Assembly (NCBI GenBank): GCA_903846015.1
Contig: CAIMZS010000617.1
Span: 1 to 40,036 of the forward strand
DNA from: an uncultured Anaerolineae bacterium
GTDB taxonomy: Bacteria > Chloroflexota > Anaerolineae > Anaerolineales > Villigracilaceae
DNA length: 40,036 nt
Reading direction: 5' to 3'
The position numbers and the translations under genes are program-made. The notes beneath the pieces were generated by a model that worked only from the letters and a program-made list of their open reading frames with translations, was not told where the DNA came from and did not search any database. This document shows, piece after piece, positions 17,929-27,000 of the stretch (positions within the stretch are counted from its first letter, which is position 1; each line of letters starts with the position of its first letter).

Positions 17929-18864
17929 TCAGTCGGCCAGTCCAGCATATAATGCCGTGCTCAAATACCGTTCGCCAAAAGACGGGATGATCACCACGAT
18001 CAGTTTTCCGGCGTTTTCAGCGCGATGTGCTAGCTGCAAAGCTGCCCAGATTGCTGCGCCTGATGATATCCCTACCAACAGTCCTTCTTCACGCGCCGTG
18101 CGTCGTGCAGTTTCCATTGCGTCTTCATTTTTTACTCGTACTACTTCATCGATGATTTGTGTGTTCAGTACCGCCGGGATAAAACCAGCGCCGATGCCCT
18201 GAATGGGGTGAGGCCCTTTGGCTCCGCCAGAAAGCACCGGAGATGCATCCGGTTCAACCGCGATGGCTTTAAAGGATGGCTTGCGTGCTTTGAGTACTTC
18301 GCTGATGCCCGTGATTGTGCCACCCGTGCCAACGCCTGACACCAGGAAATCAATCTTGCCATCTGTGTCACGCCAGATTTCTTCCGCGGTCGTTTTGCGA
18401 TGAATCTCGGGGTTGGCCGGGTTCTTGAACTGCTGCGGCAGGAAATATTTTTCAGGGTCCGCTGCAGCCATGTCCTCGGCACGCTTGATCGCTCCGCCCA
18501 TGCCCTCGGCGCCGGGAGTCAGGATCAATTCGGCCCCGTAAGCGCGCAGCAGGATACGGCGTTCTTTTGACATGGTTTCTGGCATGGTCAGGACGATTTT
18601 ATAACCTTTGGCCGCCGCCACCATCGCCAATGCAATGCCAGTATTGCCGCTGGTGGGTTCAACGATGGTTTTATCTTTGGTGAGCAGGCCGGCTTTTTCG
18701 GCAGCATCTATCATTGCGAAGCCGATGCGATCCTTGACGCTGTGAGCCGGGTTGAAAAATTCTAACTTGGCAACAACCTGGGCCACAGCCCCTTCAGTTA
18801 TACGGTTCAAACGCACAAGTGGGGTGTTGCCAATTAATTCAGTGACATCATTTGCAATAGCCAT
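17929..18864 (-). CDS. cysK: Cysteine synthase (O-acetylserine sulfhydrylase)
   Basis: This PLP enzyme makes cysteine from O-acetylserine and sulfide (or a sulfur-carrier thiocarboxylate in related enzymes). The 311-residue length is typical. Visible motifs are the PLP lysine K44 in NPAHSVKDR, the substrate loop PTSGNTG, the phosphate-binding GVGTGGT and the C-terminal [11 protein letters not shown] typical of CysK. GGAGG lies 7-8 bp before the ATG. A good promoter and palindromic leader lie upstream, so it can be expressed independently of the MoeZ-like gene 297 bp upstream on the same strand. That neighbour activates sulfur carriers, which leaves open use of a protein-bound sulfur donor. 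Confidence 0.95.
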   Translation of the reverse strand: MAIANDVTELIGNTPLVRLNRITEGAVAQVVAKLEFFNPAHSVKDRIGFAMIDAAEKAGLLTKDKTIVEPTSGNTGIALAMVAAAKGYKIVLTMPETMSKERRILLRAYGAELILTPGAEGMGGAIKRAEDMAAADPEKYFLPQQFKNPANPEIHRKTTAEEIWRDTDGKIDFLVSGVGTGGTITGISEVLKARKPSFKAIAVEPDASPVLSGGAKGPHPIQGIGAGFIPAVLNTQIIDEVVRVKNEDAMETARRTAREEGLLVGISSGAAIWAALQLAHRAENAGKLIVVIIPSFGERYLSTALYAGLAD

Positions 18865-18882
18865 GGTAAAGCCTCCATTAAG

Positions 18883-18980
18883 AATAGCGACTTATCAAGT
18901 CGCATATTTGAGTTAAAAAAATTTGCGCTGCAAGCGCTTTTATTAACTCTATTTGAATAACGATTATTTAAGTCGCTATT
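18883..18980 (-). promoter_or_regulatory. Palindromic operator and structured leader of cysK
   Basis: Several nested inverted repeats occur here. AATAGCGACTTA (18883-18894) is the exact inverse of 18969-18980. CGACTT-ATC-AAGTCG (18888-18902) is a local palindrome just upstream of the cysK ribosome site. GAGTTAA (18910-18916) pairs with TTAACTC (18943-18949) and encloses GCGCT-GCA-AGCGC (18925-18937). The segment 18956-18980 is itself a 25-bp imperfect palindrome touching the -10 element. This could be a pair of repressor sites (an Rrf2/CymR-type sulfur regulator is one possibility) or an RNA with two alternative folds. It does not match a SAM riboswitch or T-box that I can recognise. Confidence 0.6.
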
Positions 18981-19005
18981 ATAAAACCTTCTTAAATTCT
19001 GTCAA
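18978..19005 (-). promoter_or_regulatory. Near-consensus sigma-70-type promoter for cysK
   Basis: Read on the - strand, TTGACA (19000-19005) is followed after exactly 16 bp by TATAAT (18978-18983). Transcription would start near 18970, giving a leader of about 105 bases before the cysK ATG. Confidence 0.75.
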
Positions 19006-19161
19006 GTCCCATTTTTTTCAGGGTGAATGTCCGTTTTGCGCACGGCGATGCCCAGGAAGCGCGTCAATTTTTCGAGCGCACCCAAAAAAACGGATGGCGC
19101 GTGAAAACCTGTCAAAGGTTTCGTGAACCACATGGTTCACCCCGTGCAAACACCGGTACCA

Positions 19162-20316
19162 TCAATACAGCGGCAAATTGGTGTCCACTGATTTGGCCCA
19201 GGCGTTGATTCCGCCCTTTAGGTTTTTCACCTTCTTGAAACCAGCGCTTACCAGAAGTTCCAGTGCGCGTGTGGAGCGGGTGCCGCCTTTGCAAAAAACC
19301 ACCATTTCGCGTGCCGAATCAAGTTCCGAAAGCCGCGCTGCTAACGATCCCAGTGGGATGTTGAGTGCATTAGGCAGATGGGAGATTTCCAATTCATGCG
19401 GTTCACGTACATCCAGCAGCAGAGGGGCGTCTTGCTTTCCCAGGGTCGAGGCCAGCTCCAAGGCATCGATATCATAGCCCTCGCCAGCGGAACCATCGTC
19501 ATGATCGTTGCCCGGAACGCCGCAAAACTCCTCGTAGTCGATCAATTCCTTAATGTCTGCTTGCGGTCCACACACGCGGCACCTGGGATTTTTGCGCAGG
19601 TTGACAAAATCAAAAGACATATCCAGGGCGTTGTACAAAAGCAACCTGCCCACCAGTGTGGAACCGATCCCGAGCAGCATCTTTAAAGCTTCGGTTGCCT
19701 GGATGGTGCCGATGGTGCCGGGTAGAACCCCCAGAACCCCACCTTCTGCGCAGGAAGGCACAAGCCCGGCGGGTGGTGGCTCAGGAAATAGGCAGCGGTA
19801 ACACGGACCTTCTTTTGCGTAAAATACACTGGCTTGCCCATCGAAACGGTAGATCGAGCCGTAGATATTGGGCTTGCCCAGGAATACGCACACGTCGTTG
19901 GTCAGGTAACGGGTGGGGAAGTTATCACTTCCATCGATCAGGATATCGTATTGGCTGGCGATGCCCGCGGCGTTTTCGGATGTGAATGGCTGGTTGTAAG
20001 TATCCACCTGGATTGCCGGGTTCAAGTCCAACAGCCGTGCTTTGGCGCTGTCCACCTTCAATTTCCCGACCGTTGCGGTGCCGTGGATGACCTGTCGCTG
20101 TAAATTTGTCCGATCGACCACATCATAATCAACCAGCCCGATCCTACCGACCCCTGCTGCTGCCAGGTAGAGCGATACCGGAGAACCCAACCCGCCCGTA
20201 CCGACGATCAGTGCAGAGGCCGTTTTGAGTTTTTTCTGCCCATCAAGCCCCACCTCGGGGATCAGCAGGTGGCGCGAATAACGCAAAATCTCTTCGTGTG
20301 TCAAATCTGCTATCAT
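19162..20316 (-). CDS. MoeB/ThiF-type adenylyltransferase fused to rhodanese (MoeZ-like)
   Basis: The 384-residue protein combines an E1-like domain (about 1-265), which adenylates the C-terminus of a small sulfur-carrier protein, with a rhodanese domain (about 283-384) that supplies sulfur. Visible features are the nucleotide loop GTGGLGSP (39-46), the zinc cysteines C172-x2-C175 and C246-x2-C249, C189 in PSCAEGGVLG, and the rhodanese cysteine C342 in FCKGGTRS. The ATG at 20316 is preceded by GGAG at a 6-bp spacing, so it is preferred over the GTG at 20328. Homologues serve molybdopterin, thiamine, thiouridine or cysteine synthesis. No ThiS/MoaD/CysO-like carrier or Mec-type protease is in this window. 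cysK downstream points towards sulfur assimilation. Confidence 0.9.
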   Translation of the reverse strand: MIADLTHEEILRYSRHLLIPEVGLDGQKKLKTASALIVGTGGLGSPVSLYLAAAGVGRIGLVDYDVVDRTNLQRQVIHGTATVGKLKVDSAKARLLDLNPAIQVDTYNQPFTSENAAGIASQYDILIDGSDNFPTRYLTNDVCVFLGKPNIYGSIYRFDGQASVFYAKEGPCYRCLFPEPPPAGLVPSCAEGGVLGVLPGTIGTIQATEALKMLLGIGSTLVGRLLLYNALDMSFDFVNLRKNPRCRVCGPQADIKELIDYEEFCGVPGNDHDDGSAGEGYDIDALELASTLGKQDAPLLLDVREPHELEISHLPNALNIPLGSLAARLSELDSAREMVVFCKGGTRSTRALELLVSAGFKKVKNLKGGINAWAKSVDTNLPLY

Positions 20317-20471
20317 TTTATACTCCACAACTTGTGACCCAAAATCAAAATAGAACGCGGATCAGACCTGATTGGGCGGGATTTCGGTTTGGCAAAATAA
20401 AAAAAACCGTGGAAATCGCTTAAATTCACGAAAGTCCGTGTTTCAATAATCGCAATCTTTGGAACCTCGCG

Positions 20472-22163
20472 CTAGTATTTCGGCGGGTGGGTAAAATACC
20501 TGGCGAAAAGGTCAGCCAGGTCTGCCTGGCTGTGCAGGCGCAAGATACGGAAGAAATCGTTCCCGCTGGCAATTCTGCCATCCATTTGGTGCGAGTAATC
20601 CTTCAGGAAGCCAAAGAAGGCAATATCACCGATTTGCTGGCGCAGTTCTGTCATAAATTGCGCTCCGCGCAAATAAACTGTATTGCGATAGGTCAGATAA
20701 CCGCCATAGCTGGACACGTTGCCATCGATCTTTCCACCTGGTTGGTAAAAATCGATGCGCGCATACTGCCACCAGGAGAGTGATTCGGGGTGATTGGTCT
20801 CATAGAAAATCTTTTCACAGTAGGTCGCCAGCGCTTCATCCAACCAGGGTTCAAGCGCCTGGTCATTTGCCACCCGTCCGAACCACCATTGGTGACTGGT
20901 CTCATGTGCCGCGACCATCACCAGGTAATTGTTGTTTGTGTTATCGTACAGATTATAAAAGCCGTCGCTCAGGTAATACAACCCGTCGAATTCCATCCCA
21001 TCTTCAAAATCGCCCTGAACTACTGCCAGACTGGTATGTGGATACGGGCCAAATAAGCTGGTGTAGCTCTTTAATGCATCGATCGTGGCATACAGGGCAG
21101 CCTGTCCAGCGGCGGCGCTGCCGGGGTAATAATAGCTGGTGACCAGGATGCCATCCAGCCTGTCGCTGGTGCTTTTTAACTGGCGACCCATCGAAAAGAC
21201 AAAGTCGCGCGCAATTTTCAGCTCGTAATGGGTGCCATCTTTGATCGGTTCGCCCCTGCCACTGGCGGCTACCACGGGGTCATTGCCTGGTGGATCCTTG
21301 AAACGCAAGTTAACGTCAAAATCTGCCAGTGGATATACCAGGTGTTCGCCGTAAAACCAGGGATTGTGCAGTACCCAACCCTGCCCGGGCATGTAAGGCA
21401 CTACCATCGGGTACCAATCGGTCAGGTTTACCTGGCGTTCGGTAACACCGAAAATTTGTGGGCGGATGATGTTTGGATCGCCTTGCGTAATGTCAGGCAG
21501 TGTCAGTCTGTATTCAAACTCCAGTTTAATGGTTTTTGTGTTTTCCAATGCAAATGGCAGGACCAGTGTCAATTTCTGGCCTTCCAGGGAGTAATTGGTA
21601 AGCGGAGCTTCGTCTGCCCAGATATTCTTCAAATCAAAGATACCTGGCAGTGTGTTTGGCAGCACAGCCAGAACGATGGTGGTAAGCTTTTCGCCGCTGG
21701 TATTGGGGTAATCGATTTCTTGAAGAACATCAAGTATTTTTTCCTTGCCATAATCCATATTGACATCGATGATGTAATGTGGCAATGGGCCAGCTGCTCC
21801 GCCTGGTTCGGCGGTATCGGTGGGCAGGGCTGTGGGGCTCGGTCCGGATTGAACCGATCGGGTTGGTGGAGCTGTTGGTAACGCAGTGGAAGTAGCAATG
21901 GTTGGCGAAACAGTGGATGAAGCTGTTAATGGGATTATCAATGTTACTGCGGGGGTCGAAACGGGTGATTGGGTGTTTACCGGGAAGGGTGTGAGCGTGT
22001 CTGGCAGTATTGGCAGGGCGACGGGTTGTGTGGGCTGTGCCGGGATGCGAGTTAATCCCGGGGGCGGGACCGTAACAACGCCGGGTATCTGCAGAGCTGA
22101 ACATCCAGTGGTCAGGAGTATGCCAATTAGTATCGTGAAAAGGGGATGGGATTGAGTTTTCAT
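20472..22163 (-). CDS. Lipoprotein M1-family zinc metallopeptidase, copy 1
   Basis: The ATG at 22163 lies 4 bp after the stop of the upstream paralogue, consistent with coupled translation; the frame is open 109 codons further upstream only as a shadow of that gene. The 563-residue product has a lipoprotein signal (LLTTGC) and a long Thr/Pro/Ala linker up to about residue 125. An N-terminal beta domain and the gluzincin domain follow, with H420-E421-TS-H424 and E443 (LDEALATYCE) as zinc ligands. No clear GAMEN exopeptidase motif is seen; VQGDFEDGMEFDG occupies that position. It is therefore M1-like but perhaps not a standard aminopeptidase. It is anchored outside the membrane and probably degrades peptides near the cell. 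Confidence 0.88.
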   Translation of the reverse strand: MKTQSHPLFTILIGILLTTGCSALQIPGVVTVPPPGLTRIPAQPTQPVALPILPDTLTPFPVNTQSPVSTPAVTLIIPLTASSTVSPTIATSTALPTAPPTRSVQSGPSPTALPTDTAEPGGAAGPLPHYIIDVNMDYGKEKILDVLQEIDYPNTSGEKLTTIVLAVLPNTLPGIFDLKNIWADEAPLTNYSLEGQKLTLVLPFALENTKTIKLEFEYRLTLPDITQGDPNIIRPQIFGVTERQVNLTDWYPMVVPYMPGQGWVLHNPWFYGEHLVYPLADFDVNLRFKDPPGNDPVVAASGRGEPIKDGTHYELKIARDFVFSMGRQLKSTSDRLDGILVTSYYYPGSAAAGQAALYATIDALKSYTSLFGPYPHTSLAVVQGDFEDGMEFDGLYYLSDGFYNLYDNTNNNYLVMVAAHETSHQWWFGRVANDQALEPWLDEALATYCEKIFYETNHPESLSWWQYARIDFYQPGGKIDGNVSSYGGYLTYRNTVYLRGAQFMTELRQQIGDIAFFGFLKDYSHQMDGRIASGNDFFRILRLHSQADLADLFARYFTHPPKY

Positions 22164-22167
22164 GGGT

Positions 22168-23799
22168 TTATCGATAGTAGAAGAAAGCCTTGACCAGGTC
22201 GGATATATCGACGCTAGTATGCAAGTCAAGGACGGCAAAAAAGTCATTGGTCGTGGCGATGCGGCCATTTTCCCGTGTATAGTAATCGCGTATAAAGGCG
22301 TAAAAGGTCTGATCACCGATCCGGTCGCGCAGAGCTTGAATGAAGCGTGCGCCGTTGAAATAAACCGCGTTGACATAGGCACGGAAGCTGGCGGTATCAT
22401 AAACGCGCGAATCGACCCAGCCCGTTGCTCCGTAGTAATAGATGCGGAAGTTCCACCACCAGTTGAGCAGTTCGGGATAATTATCCTCATAAAAGACGTG
22501 CTCGCTGTAGGTTGCCAGAGCCTCGTCCAGCCAGGGTTCGTTGGCCTGATCGTTGGCTACCGCCCCATACCACCACTGGTGGGCAGTTTCATGCACCGCG
22601 ATGACTGAAAGATTGTTTTTCACGGTGCCATCATTGCTGCGATAAAAATTTCTGGAAAGAAAATATAATCCATCAGTTTCCAGGCCGTCGTTGAGATCGG
22701 TTTCGCAAACAGTCAGCGCGGTATGGGGGTATGGGCCGAACTCGGTGGAGTAGGTGTTGACCGACATGCGTGTCAGTTCGAGCACCATCGCGGCGGCGTC
22801 GGCATCTGCCGGATAGTAATAATTATAAATGGTAATCCCGTTGGCATCTGCTGTGTTGACCAGGTATTCTGGGCTGGCGGAGATAGTGAAGTTACGCGCG
22901 TTTGAAAGTGAATAAACCAATGCGCCATTTTCAAGCGCGGCTGGCGCAGAGGCCGCCACCACCGGGGCATTGGCGGGATCGACAAAGGTTAAGCTGATAC
23001 GGAAATCCGCTTTTTCATACACCAGATTCTCGCCATAAGAATAAGGATCGGGCAGGTTCCAACTGCCGCCGCGATACGGTGGCACAAACGGGTACCAATC
23101 GATCAGATTGGTCTGGCGCGCGGTGTAGCCGAAGTTTTCAAATTTTCCAGCGCTGTTGGGCAGGGTCAACTGGTAGCTGATCCCGATCTGGACAGCTTGA
23201 CCAGACTCGAGCGGCGCATCCAGGTTGACAGTAAGCCATTGACCTGCCAGGGTGTAATTGCTGGATGGGTGATCATTGATCGAGACCGAAAGCAGGTTGA
23301 AAACACCATTCCACAAGTTGGCATTCACTCCCAGAGCGACGCCAGGCAGCGTACCACCTGTACGGTTTGGATAAACAACTGTCTCACTGACATTGACGGT
23401 ATGTCCGTCATAATCCATCAGGGCAGTGATAATGTACTGCGGCCTGTCCACCGAGGCAGGCGGGTTGGTGGGAACGGACACTTGTGTTGATGTTTGGGTC
23501 GGCGGAACGCTGGTGGCGGCTGGCGTTTCGGTTGGTAGAGGTGTATCGGTTGTGGTTGCCTCAACGGTTGGCGAGGCGGGGAGCGTCTCGGTTGCGGGTG
23601 GGGTGGGGCTGGGCGGCACAGGCTGGAAGGGAGTAGGAGTGGCTTGCGGGTTGGCGGTCACCAAGACATACTGCTTGATTGGCTGCGGATCGGTTGAAAT
23701 GTTGGTGGTAACCATGCCGGGCAGGCATGCGGTTAAAAGCAAAATCATGAAAGCAAATTGAATGAAAGGGAAATGGATCTGGCGGTGGGCTGGTTTCAT
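22168..23799 (-). CDS. Lipoprotein M1-family zinc metallopeptidase, copy 2
   Basis: This 543-residue paralogue of copy 1 begins with a lipoprotein signal (ILLLTAC, Cys at residue 25) and a Thr/Pro linker. Catalytic ligands are H403-E404-TA-H407 and E426 (WLDEALATYSE). The segment ETDLNDGLETDG replaces the usual GAMEN loop, as in copy 1. The two genes share WWxxxVANDQAxEPWLDEALATY and the whole order of motifs, so they arose by tandem duplication. The gene is first in the two-gene unit and is divergent from the M4 peptidase gene, with 204 bp between their starts. Confidence 0.88.
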   Translation of the reverse strand: MKPAHRQIHFPFIQFAFMILLLTACLPGMVTTNISTDPQPIKQYVLVTANPQATPTPFQPVPPSPTPPATETLPASPTVEATTTDTPLPTETPAATSVPPTQTSTQVSVPTNPPASVDRPQYIITALMDYDGHTVNVSETVVYPNRTGGTLPGVALGVNANLWNGVFNLLSVSINDHPSSNYTLAGQWLTVNLDAPLESGQAVQIGISYQLTLPNSAGKFENFGYTARQTNLIDWYPFVPPYRGGSWNLPDPYSYGENLVYEKADFRISLTFVDPANAPVVAASAPAALENGALVYSLSNARNFTISASPEYLVNTADANGITIYNYYYPADADAAAMVLELTRMSVNTYSTEFGPYPHTALTVCETDLNDGLETDGLYFLSRNFYRSNDGTVKNNLSVIAVHETAHQWWYGAVANDQANEPWLDEALATYSEHVFYEDNYPELLNWWWNFRIYYYGATGWVDSRVYDTASFRAYVNAVYFNGARFIQALRDRIGDQTFYAFIRDYYTRENGRIATTNDFFAVLDLHTSVDISDLVKAFFYYR

Positions 23800-24003
23800 G
23801 GCGCGTCGATTGATAGTTGAATTATATACGTTTTGTTCATTTTCAAAGACACTTCGTTCATGCCGAACCGTACTGTTCTGAAGAATGACTGCTGCATGTT
23901 TGTATATGATCGCTTTGATTGAAATAGTCTCATGGTAAAATATTTAAATAATTAGGTGAAATTTTCTGGCTATTTTCATAACAACTCTGGAGGGAATTAC
24001 AAG

Positions 24004-27000
24004 ATGAAACGATTTTCCCGTAGCTTCAATTTTATTGTTTCACTTATCGTCGTGATTTCCATGTGCCTGACCAGCTTCCAGCAGGCGGGGGCAGGTTCAC
24101 CGCCTTCATCCCCAAAGAGCGATGCCGGGGTGCGCTATGCAACCAATCATCAGACCGGCATGCTCAGCTTTATCGGAGCTGATCCGCAGGCACCGCTGGT
24201 CGTGGCTGAGGCAGCTCGAGCTGGCGCTAAGCCAGGTGAGAGCGCCCTGGCGATGGTAGATCATTTTAAAGCCCGGCTCGGGTTGAAGGATGTCTACCAG
24301 GAACTCAAGCTTGAAAAGTTTAGCGAAGTTGGTAGTCGACAGGTATCGCGCTACCAGCAAATCTATCAGGGAATTCCTGTCATGGCTGGCGAACTGATGG
24401 TCAATGCCACTTCAGACGGCAGGATGCTCTCGATCAGTGGGGAAATTGCCCCCGGACTGGCGCTGAATTCGACGCCGGCTATCGAGGCTGCGCAAGCCAG
24501 CCAGATTGCGCTTAACGCAATAGCAAAAGGTTACCAGCTTGATTTATCACAGCTTAAGTCTAGCCAGCCAGCACTGTGGGTCTATGACTCGCGCCTGTTG
24601 AAGCCGGATGGCAGTGCTCCGGCGCTGGTTTGGCGCATGGAGGTCAGGTCGGCAGATGGAAGGAAACCGATTAATGAATTGGTGCTGGTTAACGCGCAGC
24701 GCGGTAATATCGCGCTGAACTTCAACCAGGTTGACACGGCCTGGGTGGGTGGAAAAACGAACCCAAGCCTGCCAGCTCAGGCAAGCCTTTCCACAGCAGT
24801 AACCTCCGGTCCCAAAACGGGGTCCGGGTCAAAGGCCCTTTCAGCCAGGTACGCCGCCTTTGGTGCTGGCAATTGGTTTGTGACTACCAGCGGAAACGAT
24901 TCTAATTCTTGTGCTGAGCCTGCTTTGCCGTGCCTGACGATTAATGGCGCGCTCGCCAAAACTGTTGCTTCTGGCGATACGATTAACGTTGCTGCCGGAA
25001 CTTATACTGGCACCGGCGCGGAAGTGGTGCTGGTCAACAAAAGCGTGTCACTCGTAGGTGGTTGGAACGAACTCTTTGAGACGCAAAACGGATATTCAAT
25101 TATTGATGGTGGCAATACTCGTGTGGGCGTTCGAATCATTACCCCTGGTTTGGTGGTCAGTCTTTCCAGGTTTGTCATCCAACATGCCAATGTATTTGGA
25201 TTATATGTTTCTGGATCAGGTCTGGCCGTTCAGGTTGACGAAACCATATTTCGGTTAAATTTTAATGGAATTTATCATAACGGCGGCGTCCTGAGTTTTA
25301 CCCGGGTTGGCGTGATAAACAACACTGGGGAGGGCATTTATAACCTTGCAGGAGATGTGACATTTACAAACAGCACCGTCAGTGGGAATCAACAAGCTTC
25401 CTCTGGCAGCGTTATCATCAATATCACAGGAAAAATAAGCGTTCAAAATTCCACCATAACCAATAATGGTGGCAGTTATGCTGTTTATGCCGCCAACGTT
25501 AGTGCCTTGATCGAAATTGGGAACAGTATCCTGGCGGGGAATGGGGAATGGGATTGTTTCGGTAACATACAGTCTGTTGGTAACAATATTTTTGGACAAA
25601 CACCCCCTTGCAGAATTACGGTATCGATTCAACCCAGTGATCAGACCGGTGTCAACCCTGATCTCGGCCCATTGCTGCCTGGCGGTTACCATCCATTGTT
25701 ATTGGGCAGCCCGGCGATCGGGGCTGCTAATCCGGCCAGTTGCCAGGCCGTTGATCAGCGCGGCATTGCGCGTCCGCAGGGTGCTGGCTGTGATATCGGC
25801 GCTTATGAGTATGCCATCCCTGGCGCAGCTGCCAGCCTTTTTGTCCAAAGCGGCAGTAATCAGCGCGCCGGGCCAACATATTCATACGCCCAGCCCTTTA
25901 AAGTTTGGCCGTTGGACAGCCAGGATAGCCCAGTTCCGGGTGTTGACGTCACGTTTACTGCCCCAGCCAGCGGTGCCAGCGGAATTTTCGCTGATACCGG
26001 TGCAGCCACCTCGTCTGTCATTTCAGACCCAAATGGCCTTGCAGCTTCACCGGTCTTCTTTGCCAATGGTTTATCCGGGGCCTACACTGTTACTGTCTCT
26101 GCCGACAGTGTGCCGTCCGCCAGTATTGATCTTGAAAATACAGGTTACTGGTATGTCTCGACCTCTGGCAGCGATGCCAATACCTGTTCAGCGCCGGATG
26201 CGGCCTGCCTGACCATTAATGCGGCGGTCGGAAAAGCGTCTGCGGATGATGTCATCAGGGTGGCCGCCGGTACCTATACCGGCAGCGGCACGCAGGTGGT
26301 ATTGGTCAATAAGAACATGAATCTATCGGGCGGCTGGGATGTGGGTTTTTCCATCAGGAGCGGTATTTCGACCATTGATGGGCAGGGTGCGCGCGGGGGT
26401 TTCAATATTGATTGCTTCAGGGTAAATTTGGACCGCTTCAATATCACCAACGGTGCAAACTCTGGTGGGGTAACGAATTGTGGCGATCTGACAATTTCCA
26501 ACAGCACCATCCAGAACAATTCATCGACCCAGTATTATGGGGGCGGCGGTATTTATAATTATATTGGCAGCTTGACCTTGAATAACGTTACTGTGAGCCA
26601 GAATACAGCCCAAAATTCTGGCGCAGGGATTTACATTAATTCCGGGAAGGTGTCATTGAACAATGCCACCATCAGTGCCAATTCTTCTTTTGCGAGCAGC
26701 GGCCTGTTTGTTAATAACACAGTGGGTACAATGGTCTGGATCCAGAACAGCATTCTGGCAGGCAATGCAGGTTCTGAATGTGGCGGAACCATCCACAGCC
26801 TGGGTTATAACCTGCTTGGCAGCAATTCTGGCTGTGACTTCCTGAAAGCTGCTGGCGATCTGGTTGGATCAGGATCGTTCCATATCAATCCGCACCTGAC
26901 GCCAATGCAGGGAAATGGCAGTCTGGCCTTAAAGACCAGCAGTCCGGCGGTTAACGCTGGCAGCCCGGTAGTTCCAGGCAGCACGATAAATGCCTGTCTT

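Noticed and set aside
18865..18980. SAM riboswitch or T-box upstream of cysK
   Set aside because: No recognisable SAM-I core or T-box sequence was seen, and the leader is short and dominated by simple palindromes.
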